A stretch of DNA of 64,000 bases from Salinicola endophyticus. Lineage in GTDB: Bacteria > Pseudomonadota > Gammaproteobacteria > Pseudomonadales > Halomonadaceae. Where the stretch lies: assembly GCF_003206575.1 (NCBI RefSeq), contig NZ_PZJO01000001.1:88720-152719 (forward strand), written 5' to 3'. Position numbers and translations under genes: made by a program. Under the pieces are notes generated by a model. That model did no database searches and had not been told where the DNA came from. It was given only the letters and a program-made list of their open reading frames with translations. This document shows, one piece after another, positions 1-8,579 of the stretch. Position 1 is the stretch's first letter; every line of letters starts with the position of its first letter.

Positions 1-147
1 TCCTACACCCGCGGCAATGTCGCGCCGACCTTCCTGATGACACCGCTGTGGATGCCCCAACTGCTGATACCGCTGGGGCTGACCTTTATCGCTGTGTTCC
101 TCGTCGAACGCATGATCCTCACGCTACGTCAGGGAGGTACGGCGTGA
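1..147 (+). CDS. TRAP transporter small permease (DctQ-like), C-terminal end only
   Basis: An open frame enters from the left edge and ends at a TGA at 145-147, giving the last 48 residues. It contains a hydrophobic stretch ending in a basic tail (VERMILTLRQ), typical of the last helix of a TRAP small membrane subunit. The next gene is the large TRAP permease, whose ATG overlaps this stop (ATGA), the usual dctQ-dctM coupling. The identity rests mainly on this position. The substrate-binding subunit is presumably upstream of the window. Confidence 0.75.
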   Translation, partial: SYTRGNVAPTFLMTPLWMPQLLIPLGLTFIAVFLVERMILTLRQGGTA

Positions 148-1442
148 TGGATGCCTTGATCGCATTCGGCGTACTGTTGCTGTTGATCGTCGGTGGGCTG
201 TGGGTACAGTTCGCCGTGGGTGCCGCGGCCCTCGTCTACCTGTGGCTGATGAAGGGCCTCGCCGGCTGGAAGGCGCTGGGGCTGGTGAGCTGGGGCGCGG
301 CCAATAGCTTCACACTAGCGGCGATTCCCCTGTTCATCCTGATGGCCGAGATTCTGCTGGCGAGTGGGCTCAGTGCGCGGCTCTACAACGGCATCGCGCC
401 CTTCATGCGCCGCCTGCCCGGCGGCCTGCTGCACACCAATATCGTCGGTAGCGGCGTCTTCGCGGCGGTGGCCGGCGGCAGTGCACCCACCGCCGCGGCA
501 ATGTCCACCGTGGCGTTACCGGCGCTCTCGGCGAGCGGCTACAACCGCCGTTTCGTGGCGGGTTCTCTGGCGGCCGGCGGCACCCTGGGCATCCTGATTC
601 CGCCCTCGATCACCATGATCATCTACGCCACCTTCACCGAAACCTCCATCGCCCAGCTATTTGCCGCCGGCCTGGTGCCCGGCATCCTGCTCGGCGCCTG
701 CTACAGCCTGTTCATCATCGCGCGGGCGCTGGCCAAGCCTTCGCTGGTGCCCAAGGATAACCAGCGCCGCACCCTCTCCGATTACTTGCACGCCGCCGCG
801 GATGTGCTGCCCTTCACGATCTTGATCGTCTTCATTCTGGGCAGCATCTACGCAGGCATCGCCACGCCGACCGAAGCCGGTGCGTTGGGTGTCGTCGGCG
901 CCGTCCTGATCTCGGCGCTGTATCGCCGACTCAATCTATCGATGCTCAAGACGGCGCTGTCGCGCACCCTGACCATGAGCGGCAACGTGCTGTTCATCGT
1001 CTTCATTTCGATGATCTTCGCCTACGCCACCGCGCTCTCCGGCATCGGCCAATCGCTGGTCGATCGCGTCGCCGATGCCGGCCTGTCGCAAGTCTCGCTA
1101 CTGCTGATCCTGATGGTGGTGTTCGCCATTCTCGGCTGTTTCATGGAAGGGCTCGGCATGATCGCGATCATCGTTCCGGTGATCTTCCCGACCCTGATGG
1201 CAATGGGCGTCGATCCGGTCTGGTTCGGCGTCTTCGTGGTCATCCTGGTCGAACTCGGCCAGCTGACCCCGCCGCTCGGGGTGATCCTGTTCGTGGTCGC
1301 CAGTTCCGATGCGCAGACCAAGGTCGAGGACGTGATCCTGGGCGTGCTGCCGTTCTTCGCCATCATCCTGGCATTTCTCGTGCTGCTCATCGCGCTGCCC
1401 GACATCGCGCTGTGGCTTCCCCATCTGACCGCCGGAGGTTGA
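147..1442 (+). CDS. TRAP transporter large permease (DctM)
   Basis: About 431 residues, the usual length of the TRAP-T large membrane subunit that drives sodium- or proton-coupled uptake of organic acids with a periplasmic binding protein. The protein is hydrophobic throughout with about 12 membrane segments. DctM landmarks include LFILMAEILLASGL near the N-terminus, GGSAPTAAAMSTVALPAL, and GTLGILIPPSI followed by IYATFTETSIAQLF. The reading frame stays open to position 48, but the ATG at 147 overlapping the previous stop is the better start. The lactonase-like gene that follows suggests a sugar acid or lactone-derived substrate, which is inference. Confidence 0.92.
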   Translation: MDALIAFGVLLLLIVGGLWVQFAVGAAALVYLWLMKGLAGWKALGLVSWGAANSFTLAAIPLFILMAEILLASGLSARLYNGIAPFMRRLPGGLLHTNIVGSGVFAAVAGGSAPTAAAMSTVALPALSASGYNRRFVAGSLAAGGTLGILIPPSITMIIYATFTETSIAQLFAAGLVPGILLGACYSLFIIARALAKPSLVPKDNQRRTLSDYLHAAADVLPFTILIVFILGSIYAGIATPTEAGALGVVGAVLISALYRRLNLSMLKTALSRTLTMSGNVLFIVFISMIFAYATALSGIGQSLVDRVADAGLSQVSLLLILMVVFAILGCFMEGLGMIAIIVPVIFPTLMAMGVDPVWFGVFVVILVELGQLTPPLGVILFVVASSDAQTKVEDVILGVLPFFAIILAFLVLLIALPDIALWLPHLTAGG

Positions 1443-1445
1443 CCC

Positions 1446-2381
1446 TTGGCCTTTCCTCATCCCGACCCCGTGCTGATCGAGGCACAGGTCTTCACCACCC
1501 TGCCGGCGTCACTGCGGCGTACCGGAGAGCCCTCGGACTGGGCGACCAAGAACCGCCGCGGCGCCGCCGTCGACAGTTTCATCGAAGGCCCCTCCTTCGA
1601 TCGGGCAGGCAATCTGTGGTTCGTCGACATCCCCTTCGGGCGCATTCTGCGCGCCTCGCCCGCGGGAGAGGTGGAACAGATCGTCGCCTATGATGGCCAG
1701 CCCAACGGGCTCAAGATCGATGCCCAGGGGCGTATCTTCATCGCCGATTTCAAGAACGGCATCATGCAGCTCGACCCGGACACGGGCCGCATCAGCACGG
1801 CCCTGGGCGACGCCGACTCGGAAAGCTTCAAGGGCTGCAACGATCTGCATATCGGCCCCGACGGGGCGATCTACTTCACTGATCAGGGGCAGACCGGACT
1901 GCACGACCCCAGCGGACGCGTCTACCGCTGGAGACCCGCTGAGCAGCGTCTGGAGTGCCTGATCGACAACGTGCCCAGCCCCAACGGGCTGGTGCTGGAC
2001 AGCAGCGGCCACACTCTCTATCTCGCGGTGACACGCGCCAATGCGGTGTGGCGGCTGCCGCTGTCGCCGAGCCAGCGGGTGGTCAAGGCGGGGCTCTTCC
2101 TGCAGTTCTCCGGCGGCCGCGCCGGCCCGGATGGTCTGGCCCTGACACGCGACAATGGGGTCGTGGTCTGCCAGACCGGCATGGGGCTGGTGTGGGTCCA
2201 CGACGCGCTCGGCGTGCCCATCGCCGTGGTCAAGTCGCCGACCGGGCTGGGGACCACCAACTGCGCCTTCGGGGGCCCGGAGGGCCGCACCCTCTATATC
2301 ACCGAATCGGATTCCGGCTCGATCCTGCGCGCGGAGCTACCGGTGGCCGGACACCCGATGGCCTCGGGCTGGGGAGAGTAG
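1446..2381 (+). CDS. SMP-30/gluconolactonase family protein
   Basis: A 311-residue predicted six-bladed beta-propeller of the SMP-30/gluconolactonase/LRE family, whose members hydrolyse sugar or other lactones with a divalent metal. Family motifs include FIEGPSFDRAGNLWFVD near residue 45, a GRIFIADFKNGI strand, GCNDLHIGPDGAIYFTD in mid-protein, PNGLVLDSSG, and GPDGLALTRDN. It starts with TTG four bases after the dctM stop, with GGAGG about seven bases upstream, so it is translated with the TRAP operon. It probably opens a lactone imported or formed in that pathway. The exact substrate cannot be read from sequence. Confidence 0.88.
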   Translation: MAFPHPDPVLIEAQVFTTLPASLRRTGEPSDWATKNRRGAAVDSFIEGPSFDRAGNLWFVDIPFGRILRASPAGEVEQIVAYDGQPNGLKIDAQGRIFIADFKNGIMQLDPDTGRISTALGDADSESFKGCNDLHIGPDGAIYFTDQGQTGLHDPSGRVYRWRPAEQRLECLIDNVPSPNGLVLDSSGHTLYLAVTRANAVWRLPLSPSQRVVKAGLFLQFSGGRAGPDGLALTRDNGVVVCQTGMGLVWVHDALGVPIAVVKSPTGLGTTNCAFGGPEGRTLYITESDSGSILRAELPVAGHPMASGWGE

Positions 2382-2393
2382 GATGAGAGTGGA

Positions 2394-2870
2394 TCATCCC
2401 AGCAGCAGATCGCCCTCGATGGGAATGAACTCGCTCGACGCGTTGATGAGCGAGTGCGCGGTCAGCTTGGGCACGCCGTAGACCTCGACCCGCTTGCCGT
2501 GGACCTCGCGAATCTTGCGCGCCAGCAGGTCGAAGTCGCCGTCGCCGGAGACCAGCACCACCACGTCCGCCAGCGCCGCGAATTCGATGGCGTCGAGGGT
2601 GATGCCCACATCCCAGTCGCCCTTGGCGGAGCCATCTGCGCGCTGGATGAACGGCTTCAACTTCACTTCGAAGCCGATGGTTCGCAGCGTATTTTGGAAG
2701 CCGCGCTGCTTGGCGTCGCCTTTGTCGGTGGCGTAGCAGCGCGCGGTCAGCACCTCCCGGCCCGCCGTCGCTTTCGCCCAGAACCGGCGATAGTCGAACT
2801 GCTTGGCGTAGGCATCGCGCACGGTGTAGTAGACGTTCTGCGTGTCGACGAAGATGGCAACGGTGGTCAT
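2394..2870 (-). CDS. NYN domain protein (LabA/DUF88 family)
   Basis: A 158-residue PIN-like NYN domain protein. The N-terminus has the hallmark first acidic strand (VAIFVDTQNVYYTV). A later strand reads DVVVLVSGDGDFDLLARKI, carrying the SGDGDF acidic motif of this nuclease-like fold. These proteins are thought to be metal-dependent ribonucleases or RNA-processing factors, and no specific substrate can be assigned. The frame stays open further upstream, but the ATG at 2870 begins directly at the conserved domain. It is convergent with the lactonase gene and seems to be a single-gene unit. Confidence 0.82.
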   Translation of the reverse strand: MTTVAIFVDTQNVYYTVRDAYAKQFDYRRFWAKATAGREVLTARCYATDKGDAKQRGFQNTLRTIGFEVKLKPFIQRADGSAKGDWDVGITLDAIEFAALADVVVLVSGDGDFDLLARKIREVHGKRVEVYGVPKLTAHSLINASSEFIPIEGDLLLG

Positions 2871-3214
2871 GGCAAGGTATCCCGGCAGGCAGTGAGGCGC
2901 CGTCTCGGAAGGCGGGCGTCGGCTTACGTGCATGGTACCGTGCCGGGCGCCTGATGCGATCAGAAGGAGGGGCTGACGTGCAACGCTTCACCCCCGGATT
3001 GGCGAGGGGGCGAGGGTCACTGGCGAACACACCCCGTCCCATGGGACCTGCGTAGCCAGACATGCGGATATCGAGCCGCCAGCGCAAGGAGACGACGCCT
3101 GATCTTGAGGCTCCTTGGATGGCACCACCATTCCGCGACGCGCTCGAGCCGTGGTGTTGTCAGACGCCGTATGAGCAAGCCGGCTTCATGGACCCGCGCT
3201 CCACCGCACCGATC
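2871..3214. other. Intergenic stretch with no recognised feature
   Basis: About 340 bases between the start of the NYN gene and the end of the oxidoreductase gene. No convincing coding frame, terminator hairpin, RNA gene or repeat was seen. The promoter of the NYN gene presumably lies at the left end. Confidence 0.5.
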
Positions 3215-4243
3215 TCAGCCGCCAGGCACGTCGATCACGATCTTGCCAAACGGCCTGCGCTCCAGATGATCCAGCGCCTGAGGCAGCTCGGCGAAGGTAT
3301 AGCGCGCCTCGATGACCGGCTCGAGCCGGGCCTGATCCACCGCCCGCACGAAGCGCTCGAGCGCTCGCCGGCTACCGGTGCCGATACCGTGGATCGTGAC
3401 GTCCTTGAGCATCAGCGGCATGGCTGGGGAGGCGATATCGAATCCTGCCAACGCCCCGATCTGGCATACGTGCCCACCCACGGCAGCCAGTTGGACGGAG
3501 ACGCCGAGATTCTCGCCACCCACCACGTCGAGCACATGATCCACGCCCTCGTCATCGGTCAGCGCGTATACCGCTTCCCTCCAGTCATCGCGGGAACGAT
3601 CCACCCAGTGATCGGCTCCCAGCGCCAACGCCCGTTCACCTTTCTCCGGTTGGGTGGCAACGATCACCTCTGCCCCGCTCATCTTCGCGATGAGCAGACC
3701 GAATAGCGCCACGCCGCCGGTACCCGGAATCAGCACCCGATCGCCAGCCTTGACGCCGGCTCTCTCGACGAGCGCAAACCAGGCCGTCAGCCCGGCGCAG
3801 GGCAAGGTACTGGCCTGGGCATCATCCAGAGTGCGCGGCGCATGAACCAGCCAGGCGGCAGGCATGGCCACGTATTCGCTCAGAACGCCGGGGTAGAAAC
3901 CGCCCAAAGTACGATAGGCCGGTGTTCGCGCATTGCCCGGTCGACGCCCATCGATCCAGTCGGGCGTGAACACGGAGATGACCCGATCTCCCTCGGCAAA
4001 CCCCTGCACTTGCTCCCCCCGTTCGACGATGGTGCCAGCCATGTCGGAACCGGGTGTGAAGGGGTAAGCCAGCGAAAGTCCCCTGCCACTCTCGATCACC
4101 ATCTTGTCGCGGTGGTTGAGCGAGACGCCCCCCACCCTGACCAGCGCCTCATCCGCCGCGGGGCGTGGCTTCTCACGGGTGGCCAGTGTCAGTCTTTCAC
4201 GACCGATCGCGTCCATCTCCCAACGCCGTATCGCTCTCATCAT
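3215..4243 (-). CDS. MDR-family NAD(P)-dependent alcohol dehydrogenase/quinone oxidoreductase-like
   Basis: A 342-residue medium-chain dehydrogenase/reductase. The N-terminal GroES-like half has the substrate-domain motif GVSLNHRDKMVIESG and GSDMAGTIVERG. The Rossmann half has the nucleotide-binding signature LIPGTGGVALFGLLIAK. The four-cysteine structural zinc cluster of classical alcohol dehydrogenases is absent, so it belongs with zinc-independent quinone oxidoreductase-like members. It is transcribed away from a LysR-type regulator across about 134 bases, the usual arrangement of a regulator and its target. The substrate is unknown. Confidence 0.85.
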   Translation of the reverse strand: MMRAIRRWEMDAIGRERLTLATREKPRPAADEALVRVGGVSLNHRDKMVIESGRGLSLAYPFTPGSDMAGTIVERGEQVQGFAEGDRVISVFTPDWIDGRRPGNARTPAYRTLGGFYPGVLSEYVAMPAAWLVHAPRTLDDAQASTLPCAGLTAWFALVERAGVKAGDRVLIPGTGGVALFGLLIAKMSGAEVIVATQPEKGERALALGADHWVDRSRDDWREAVYALTDDEGVDHVLDVVGGENLGVSVQLAAVGGHVCQIGALAGFDIASPAMPLMLKDVTIHGIGTGSRRALERFVRAVDQARLEPVIEARYTFAELPQALDHLERRPFGKIVIDVPGG

Positions 4244-4377
4244 GTGGGCTCCATCGAAGGGTGCCGACGGTCGTCGACAGCGTGGCGAGACTATCCCACG
4301 ACGGCGAGCGCACTATAATACGCATCAATCGACACGCAGTGATGAATGAGAGACAGCAATATGCGCCGAAACAGGAT
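4244..4377. promoter_or_regulatory. Divergent promoter region, oxidoreductase/LysR
   Basis: Short divergent gap between the oxidoreductase (minus) and the LysR regulator (plus). A perfect TATAAT -10 element for the rightward gene lies at 4314-4319. No good -35 is present 17 bases upstream, consistent with a promoter that needs an activator or is autoregulated. An in-frame ATG at 4342 is an alternative regulator start. Confidence 0.45.
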
Positions 4378-5289
4378 ATGAACGGTAAGGAGATCGCCGA
4401 ACTCATCGCGTTCATGGAGGTTGCCAGATCGCAGAGTTTCCGCCGTGCTGCCTCACGCTTGGGAATGTCACCCTCGGCGGTGAGTCACACCATTCGCTCA
4501 CTGGAGACGCGGCTGGGCGTCAGAGTCTTGAGTCGCACCACCCGCAGCGTATCGCTCACCCAGGCAGGCGAACGGCTACTACAGCGTGTGGAACCGGCGA
4601 TCAGCGACATCCGGCAGGCCGTGCGTGAATCGGCAGCATTTCAGACGTCACCGCAGGGCACGATCAAGATCAACTTGCCGCGCATTGCGGCCCAGCTGGT
4701 GCTGATACCGCGACTTCAAGCCTTCCTGGAGCGCTACCCCCATATCGAGGTCGATCTCGTCATCGACGACACGCTGACCGATATCGTCTCGCAGGGCTTC
4801 GATGCGGGCATTCGCTCGGGTGAGCGCTTGCAGCAGGGGATGGTCGCCAGACAATTGACGCCGGCACTGAACATGGCCGTGGTGGGTGCACCAAGCTACT
4901 TTGCTCGACGCTCGCCACCGGGGGTGCCGGCAGATCTTCACGAGCACATCTGCATCAACTACCGTTGGAGCGACTCGAACGCCTTGTACGCCTGGACGTT
5001 TCAGGAGGGCGACAGACGTTTCGATCTACAGGTTCGCCACGCCTTGACCCTCAATGACACCAGCCTGATCGTCTCGGCGGTTCTGGAAGGCACCGGACTC
5101 GCCTATCTGCCAGAGAATCATCTGCAAACCCATCTCGACAGCGGTGAGCTAGTGCGAGTCCTCTCCTCATGGACGCCGTCGATCCCGGGGTTCTACCTCT
5201 ACTATCCGCACCGCGAACACATGCCCAGCGCGTTGAGAGCCTTCGTCGATTTCATGACCGGGCCCCCAATCAAAGACTCTCACCGCTAA
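4378..5289 (+). CDS. LysR family transcriptional regulator
   Basis: About 303 residues with the standard LysR layout. The N-terminal winged helix-turn-helix (roughly residues 5-65) contains SFRRAASRLGMSPSAVSHTI and TTRSVSLTQAGERLL. A substrate-binding domain follows. The C-terminal PGFYLYYPHREHMPSALRAF pattern marks the CrgA-like subgroup often paired with oxidoreductases. The ATG at 4378 gives typical family length, and one at 4342 adds 12 residues. The divergent oxidoreductase is its probable target, which is inference from position. Confidence 0.9.
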   Translation: MNGKEIAELIAFMEVARSQSFRRAASRLGMSPSAVSHTIRSLETRLGVRVLSRTTRSVSLTQAGERLLQRVEPAISDIRQAVRESAAFQTSPQGTIKINLPRIAAQLVLIPRLQAFLERYPHIEVDLVIDDTLTDIVSQGFDAGIRSGERLQQGMVARQLTPALNMAVVGAPSYFARRSPPGVPADLHEHICINYRWSDSNALYAWTFQEGDRRFDLQVRHALTLNDTSLIVSAVLEGTGLAYLPENHLQTHLDSGELVRVLSSWTPSIPGFYLYYPHREHMPSALRAFVDFMTGPPIKDSHR

Positions 5290-5384
5290 AATAACAAAAG
5301 CGCGAGCGTGGATTATGGCGGAAATACCTGTGGGAACGTGCCCTTCCAACTTCCCTGCTCAGAGAATGAATCCTGGAGAATTTC

Positions 5385-5849
5385 ATGTCTGTGACAATCA
5401 GCTCGCTCATTGATCGCCCGGACTTTATCGATGCTTGCGCGGCCTGGACCTACGGCCAGTGGGGTGTCGGTTCGACGCGCACACTCGAAAGCACCTTGGC
5501 GCGCTTCAAGCGATCGGCCAGTGATCAGGCAATCCCGCTCACGTTCGTGGCACACATCGCTGACCGGCCAATCGGTATGGCGAGCCTGTTCGAAGACGAC
5601 TGCGAGCTTCGACCTGACCTCAGGCCCTGGCTTGCCGCCGTCTTCGTTCATCCCGATCATCGCGGCAATGGCGTCGCCGGTCTCTTGATCCAGTCGGTGG
5701 AACACGCGGCACAGCAATTAGGCGAACACACGCTCTATTTGACGACGAAAGACAGCCACAATCTCTACACCAGACACGGATGGCAGCACACTGGCATCGT
5801 TCAGTATCCGGACGACGATCTTTACCTCATGCACAAGCCGCTGATCTGA
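5385..5849 (+). CDS. GNAT family N-acetyltransferase
   Basis: A 154-residue GCN5-related acetyltransferase. The acetyl-CoA pyrophosphate loop is VHPDHRGNGVAGLLIQSVE (motif A, Q/RxxGxG/A form), preceded by the beta-4 strand LAAVFV. The C-terminal part has LYTRHGWQHTG, the usual motif B end of small-molecule acetyltransferases. A GGAGA ribosome binding site lies just before the ATG. It stands alone between the LysR regulator and mesD. The acceptor substrate is not predictable. Confidence 0.88.
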   Translation: MSVTISSLIDRPDFIDACAAWTYGQWGVGSTRTLESTLARFKRSASDQAIPLTFVAHIADRPIGMASLFEDDCELRPDLRPWLAAVFVHPDHRGNGVAGLLIQSVEHAAQQLGEHTLYLTTKDSHNLYTRHGWQHTGIVQYPDDDLYLMHKPLI

Positions 5850-5964
5850 CCATCGGGGCGATCATGCTTCGCCCAATGCTGGGCCACAAGCGATGATCGA
5901 GGGAATCCCATCGGCACGTTATCCGAGTCACAGGCCGAATTCGCCGTCGCCGAACAGGACGCAG

Positions 5965-6996
5965 CTATCGAGCCAAAAGCTCTTGCCGGACGATCTCTGC
6001 ACCAGCGCTCAACGCCTTCAGCTTGCCCTGCGCCACCTCACGGGACAACGGCGTCATGCCGCAGTTGGTGCAGGGGTAGAGGTTGTCGGCATCGACGAAC
6101 TGCAATGCCTTGCGCAGCGTCTCGGCGACCTCTTCCGGTGTCTCGATGGTATTGGTGGCCACGTCGATGGCCCCGACCATCACCTTCTTGCCGCGGATCA
6201 GTTCGATCAGCTCCATCGGCACATGGGAGTTCTGACACTCCAGCGAGACGATATCGATGTTCGACGCCTGCAGCTTGGGGAAGATCTCTTCGTACTGGCG
6301 CCACTCCGACCCCAGGGTCTTCTTCCAGTCGGTGTTAGCCTTGATGCCGTAGCCGTAGCAGATATGCACCGCGGTCTCGCACTCGACCCCTTCGATGGCT
6401 TTTTCCAGGGCGGCGATACCCCAGTCGTTCACCTCGTCGAAGAAGACGTTGAAGGCGGGCTCGTCGAACTGAATGATGTCCACACCCGCAGCGGCCAGGT
6501 CGCGGGCTTCCTGGTTGAGGATCTTGGCGAACTCCCAGGCCAACTTCTCACGGCTCTTGTAGTGGCCGTCGAAGAGCGTGTCGACCATGGTCATGGGGCC
6601 CGGTAGCGCCCACTTGATCGGCTGGTCGGTCTGCTGGCGCAGGAACTTGGCATCCTCCACGAAGACCGGCTTCTCCCGCGCTACGGGGCCGACCACCGAG
6701 GGCACGCTGGCATCGTAGCGGTCGCGGATCTTGACGATCTCGCGCTGCTCGAAATCGACGCCGCTCAAGTGCTCGATGAAGGTGGTGACGAAGTGCTGAC
6801 GGGTCTGCTCGCCATCACTGACGATATCGATCCCAGCCTGCTGCTGATCGTGGAGCGACACCCGTAGTGCATCCTGCTTGCCTTGGGCCAGCTCATCGCC
6901 CTGCAGTTTCCAGGGAGACCATAGCGTCTCGGGCTCGGCCAGCCAGGCGGGCTTGGGCAGGCTACCGGCCGTCGACGTGGGCAACAAAGTCTTCAT
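5965..6996 (-). CDS. mesD: Core-MetE methionine synthase, MesD family
   Basis: A 343-residue stand-alone version of the catalytic C-terminal half of cobalamin-independent methionine synthase, without the N-terminal folate-binding half of MetE. The zinc and homocysteine ligands are visible as His211 and Cys213 (HICYGYG), Glu253 (SLECQNS) and Cys312 (TNCGM). The neighbour upstream on the same strand encodes a DUF1852 protein (MesX). This pairing defines the MesD group of folate-independent methionine synthases, which need MesX and probably use a methyl donor other than methyl-tetrahydrofolate. The two genes are about 80 bases apart and likely co-transcribed. Confidence 0.88.
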   Translation of the reverse strand: MKTLLPTSTAGSLPKPAWLAEPETLWSPWKLQGDELAQGKQDALRVSLHDQQQAGIDIVSDGEQTRQHFVTTFIEHLSGVDFEQREIVKIRDRYDASVPSVVGPVAREKPVFVEDAKFLRQQTDQPIKWALPGPMTMVDTLFDGHYKSREKLAWEFAKILNQEARDLAAAGVDIIQFDEPAFNVFFDEVNDWGIAALEKAIEGVECETAVHICYGYGIKANTDWKKTLGSEWRQYEEIFPKLQASNIDIVSLECQNSHVPMELIELIRGKKVMVGAIDVATNTIETPEEVAETLRKALQFVDADNLYPCTNCGMTPLSREVAQGKLKALSAGAEIVRQELLAR

Positions 6997-7013
6997 GCAA
7001 AAGTGACCTTCAT

Positions 7014-7094
7014 AACGGATTGATCAAAGAATGTCGTTGGAACGGGCTGATCCAAAAGCGTCGTTGGAACGGATCGATCAAAGGGAATAGTTGG
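7014..7094. repeat. Three 27-bp tandem repeats over the 3' end of mesX
   Basis: Three imperfect 27-base units lie head to tail at 7014-7040, 7041-7067 and 7068-7094. Each begins AACGG, has GATC or GATCC near position 9 and ends in GTTGG. The unit nearest mesX covers its last codons and stop. The other two lie in the mesX-mesD gap and look like duplicated gene-end sequence. They fill most of the gap between the two genes. Confidence 0.85.
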
Positions 7095-8061
7095 CCGACC
7101 ACTGCTCGAGCACATGGCGGTAGGGCCTGATGAAGTGCCGCTCGGTGAACTTGCCCTGCTCGACGGCCAGCTGGCTGCGCTCTTCGCGGTCGTAGACGAT
7201 GCGCGTCAGCGAGTAATCTTCATGCTTCAGGCTGGGCTGGTAGATCTTGCCCGCCACCGAGTTGGCGTTGTAGATCTCGGGGCGATAGATCTTCTGGAAC
7301 GTCTCCATGGTGCTGATGGCGCTGATCAGTTCGAGATCGCTGTAGTCGGAGAGCAGATCGCCGGAGAAGTAGAACGCCAGCGGCGCGACGCCCTGGGGCG
7401 GCATGAAGTAGCGCACCTGCAGGCCCATCTTGCCGAAGTAGAAATCCGTCAGCGATGACTCGTCGTTTTCATACTCCACGCCCAGCACCGGGTGGCGATT
7501 GTCGGTCTGGCGATAGACCTTGCTGCTGGAGACGCTGAGGCAGATCACCGGCGCCTTGCCGAAGGAGGCCCGGTAGGCGTCGGACTCGACGAAGCGCTTG
7601 AACAGCTTGCCGTGCAGATCGCCAAAGCCCTCGGGGATGCCGAATTCGGCGCGGTCCCGGTTGTGCTCCGACAGCCACACGCTGAAATCGTAGTCGCGCA
7701 CGTAGGAGGAGAAGTTGTTCCCCACCATGCCCGGAATGCGCTTGCCGGTGTGCTTGTCGATGATCGTCGTCTTCAGCATCTCGATCGCGGGGAAGGTGTC
7801 ATCCTCGTCCTCGGCACCCACGCTCAGCTCACCGGTGATGATGTCGAGCTCGACGGCATAGCGATCCGCCCTGGGGTTATCCCAATGCGCCAGGGCATTG
7901 AAGCGGTTGTCGATCATCGTCAGGGCATTGCGCAAGTTCTCCTCGCGACGCTCCCCTCTTGCCAGGTTGGCGAAGTTGGTCGTGGTGCGCGTATTCTCGG
8001 CCGGGCGATAGTTTTCGTCGAACCGAACGCTCTTGATATCGAATGTGAAGTCGTGATTCAT
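7078..8061 (-). CDS. mesX: MesX (DUF1852), partner of methionine synthase MesD
   Basis: A 327-residue DUF1852 protein, full length. It is found almost only beside core-MetE (MesD) genes and is required for MesD methionine synthase activity in the bacteria where this was tested. Its biochemical role is not settled. Recognisable stretches are DIKSVRFDENYRPAENTRTT at the N-terminus, GNNFSSYVRDYDFSVWLSEH in the middle and QKIYRPEIYNANSVAGKIYQ near the C-terminus. The ATG at 8061 is preferred over an in-frame TTG three codons upstream. It is the first gene of the mesX-mesD unit. Upstream sequence shows no clear MetJ, MetR or B12-riboswitch element. Confidence 0.88.
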   Translation of the reverse strand: MNHDFTFDIKSVRFDENYRPAENTRTTTNFANLARGERREENLRNALTMIDNRFNALAHWDNPRADRYAVELDIITGELSVGAEDEDDTFPAIEMLKTTIIDKHTGKRIPGMVGNNFSSYVRDYDFSVWLSEHNRDRAEFGIPEGFGDLHGKLFKRFVESDAYRASFGKAPVICLSVSSSKVYRQTDNRHPVLGVEYENDESSLTDFYFGKMGLQVRYFMPPQGVAPLAFYFSGDLLSDYSDLELISAISTMETFQKIYRPEIYNANSVAGKIYQPSLKHEDYSLTRIVYDREERSQLAVEQGKFTERHFIRPYRHVLEQWSANYSL

Positions 8062-8531
8062 CGCGAACAAGCACCCTGTTTGTCGAGAGAGGCGCCGGGC
8101 CGTCGGCAGGCCCAGCGTCCGTCAATGCCATATTGGTCAGTACGTGTTTGCCAACGTGTTGACCAGTACCGTATCTGACGTATCGATCGACAGGCGCCAG
8201 GGCGGCTGTCGTCGAAGCGGATGCGCTATTTATGCCAGAGCGGCTGGATGCATGAAAAGCGATAAGATTTCAGCCCAAGATGAATCACACTCATGATGCA
8301 CCAAAACCCTTGCCGGGCGGCCAAGGGAGGTAGGGGTAAGCGCTGGGGGCGGCCAGGGCTTGACGCGGTGGGAATGGGGGCCGTGCAGAAAAGCGACGGT
8401 GCCAGCGAACGCCGGTGCGGGCTTGCGGCGATGAGGGATTACGCCGGTGCGGGCTTGCGGCGGTGAAGCATTCCGGGGCCCCTCTCGCCAGTACCTATCC
8501 ACATCAGCGCCTATCCACATCAGTGCCCATC
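8062..8531. other. Non-coding gap with short direct repeats
   Basis: About 470 bases without a convincing gene between the mesX start and the adhP terminator. It holds a direct repeat of about 22 bases (8409-8430 and 8441-8462, period 32) and a tandem 16-base duplication (8494-8509 and 8510-8525). The mesX promoter must lie at the left end, but no strong -35/-10 pair was identified. Confidence 0.6.
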
Positions 8532-8557
8532 AAAAAGGGCGTGCCTTGGCACGCCCT
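8532..8557 (-). terminator. Rho-independent terminator of adhP
   Basis: A perfect 22-base palindrome (8536-8557, arms AGGGCGTGCC and GGCACGCCCT) is followed on the minus strand by a run of five T. It lies about 22 bases beyond the adhP stop codon. Confidence 0.85.
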
Positions 8558-8579
8558 GGGTGACAGCTGGCTGACGCGA

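Noticed and set aside
3062-3706. Rightward open frame antisense to the MDR oxidoreductase
   Set aside because: Shadow of a well-supported gene. The part outside it has no features.
8062-8579. B12 or SAM riboswitch upstream of mesX
   Set aside because: No conserved B12-box, SAM-box or MetJ/MetR palindrome was found on the minus strand.
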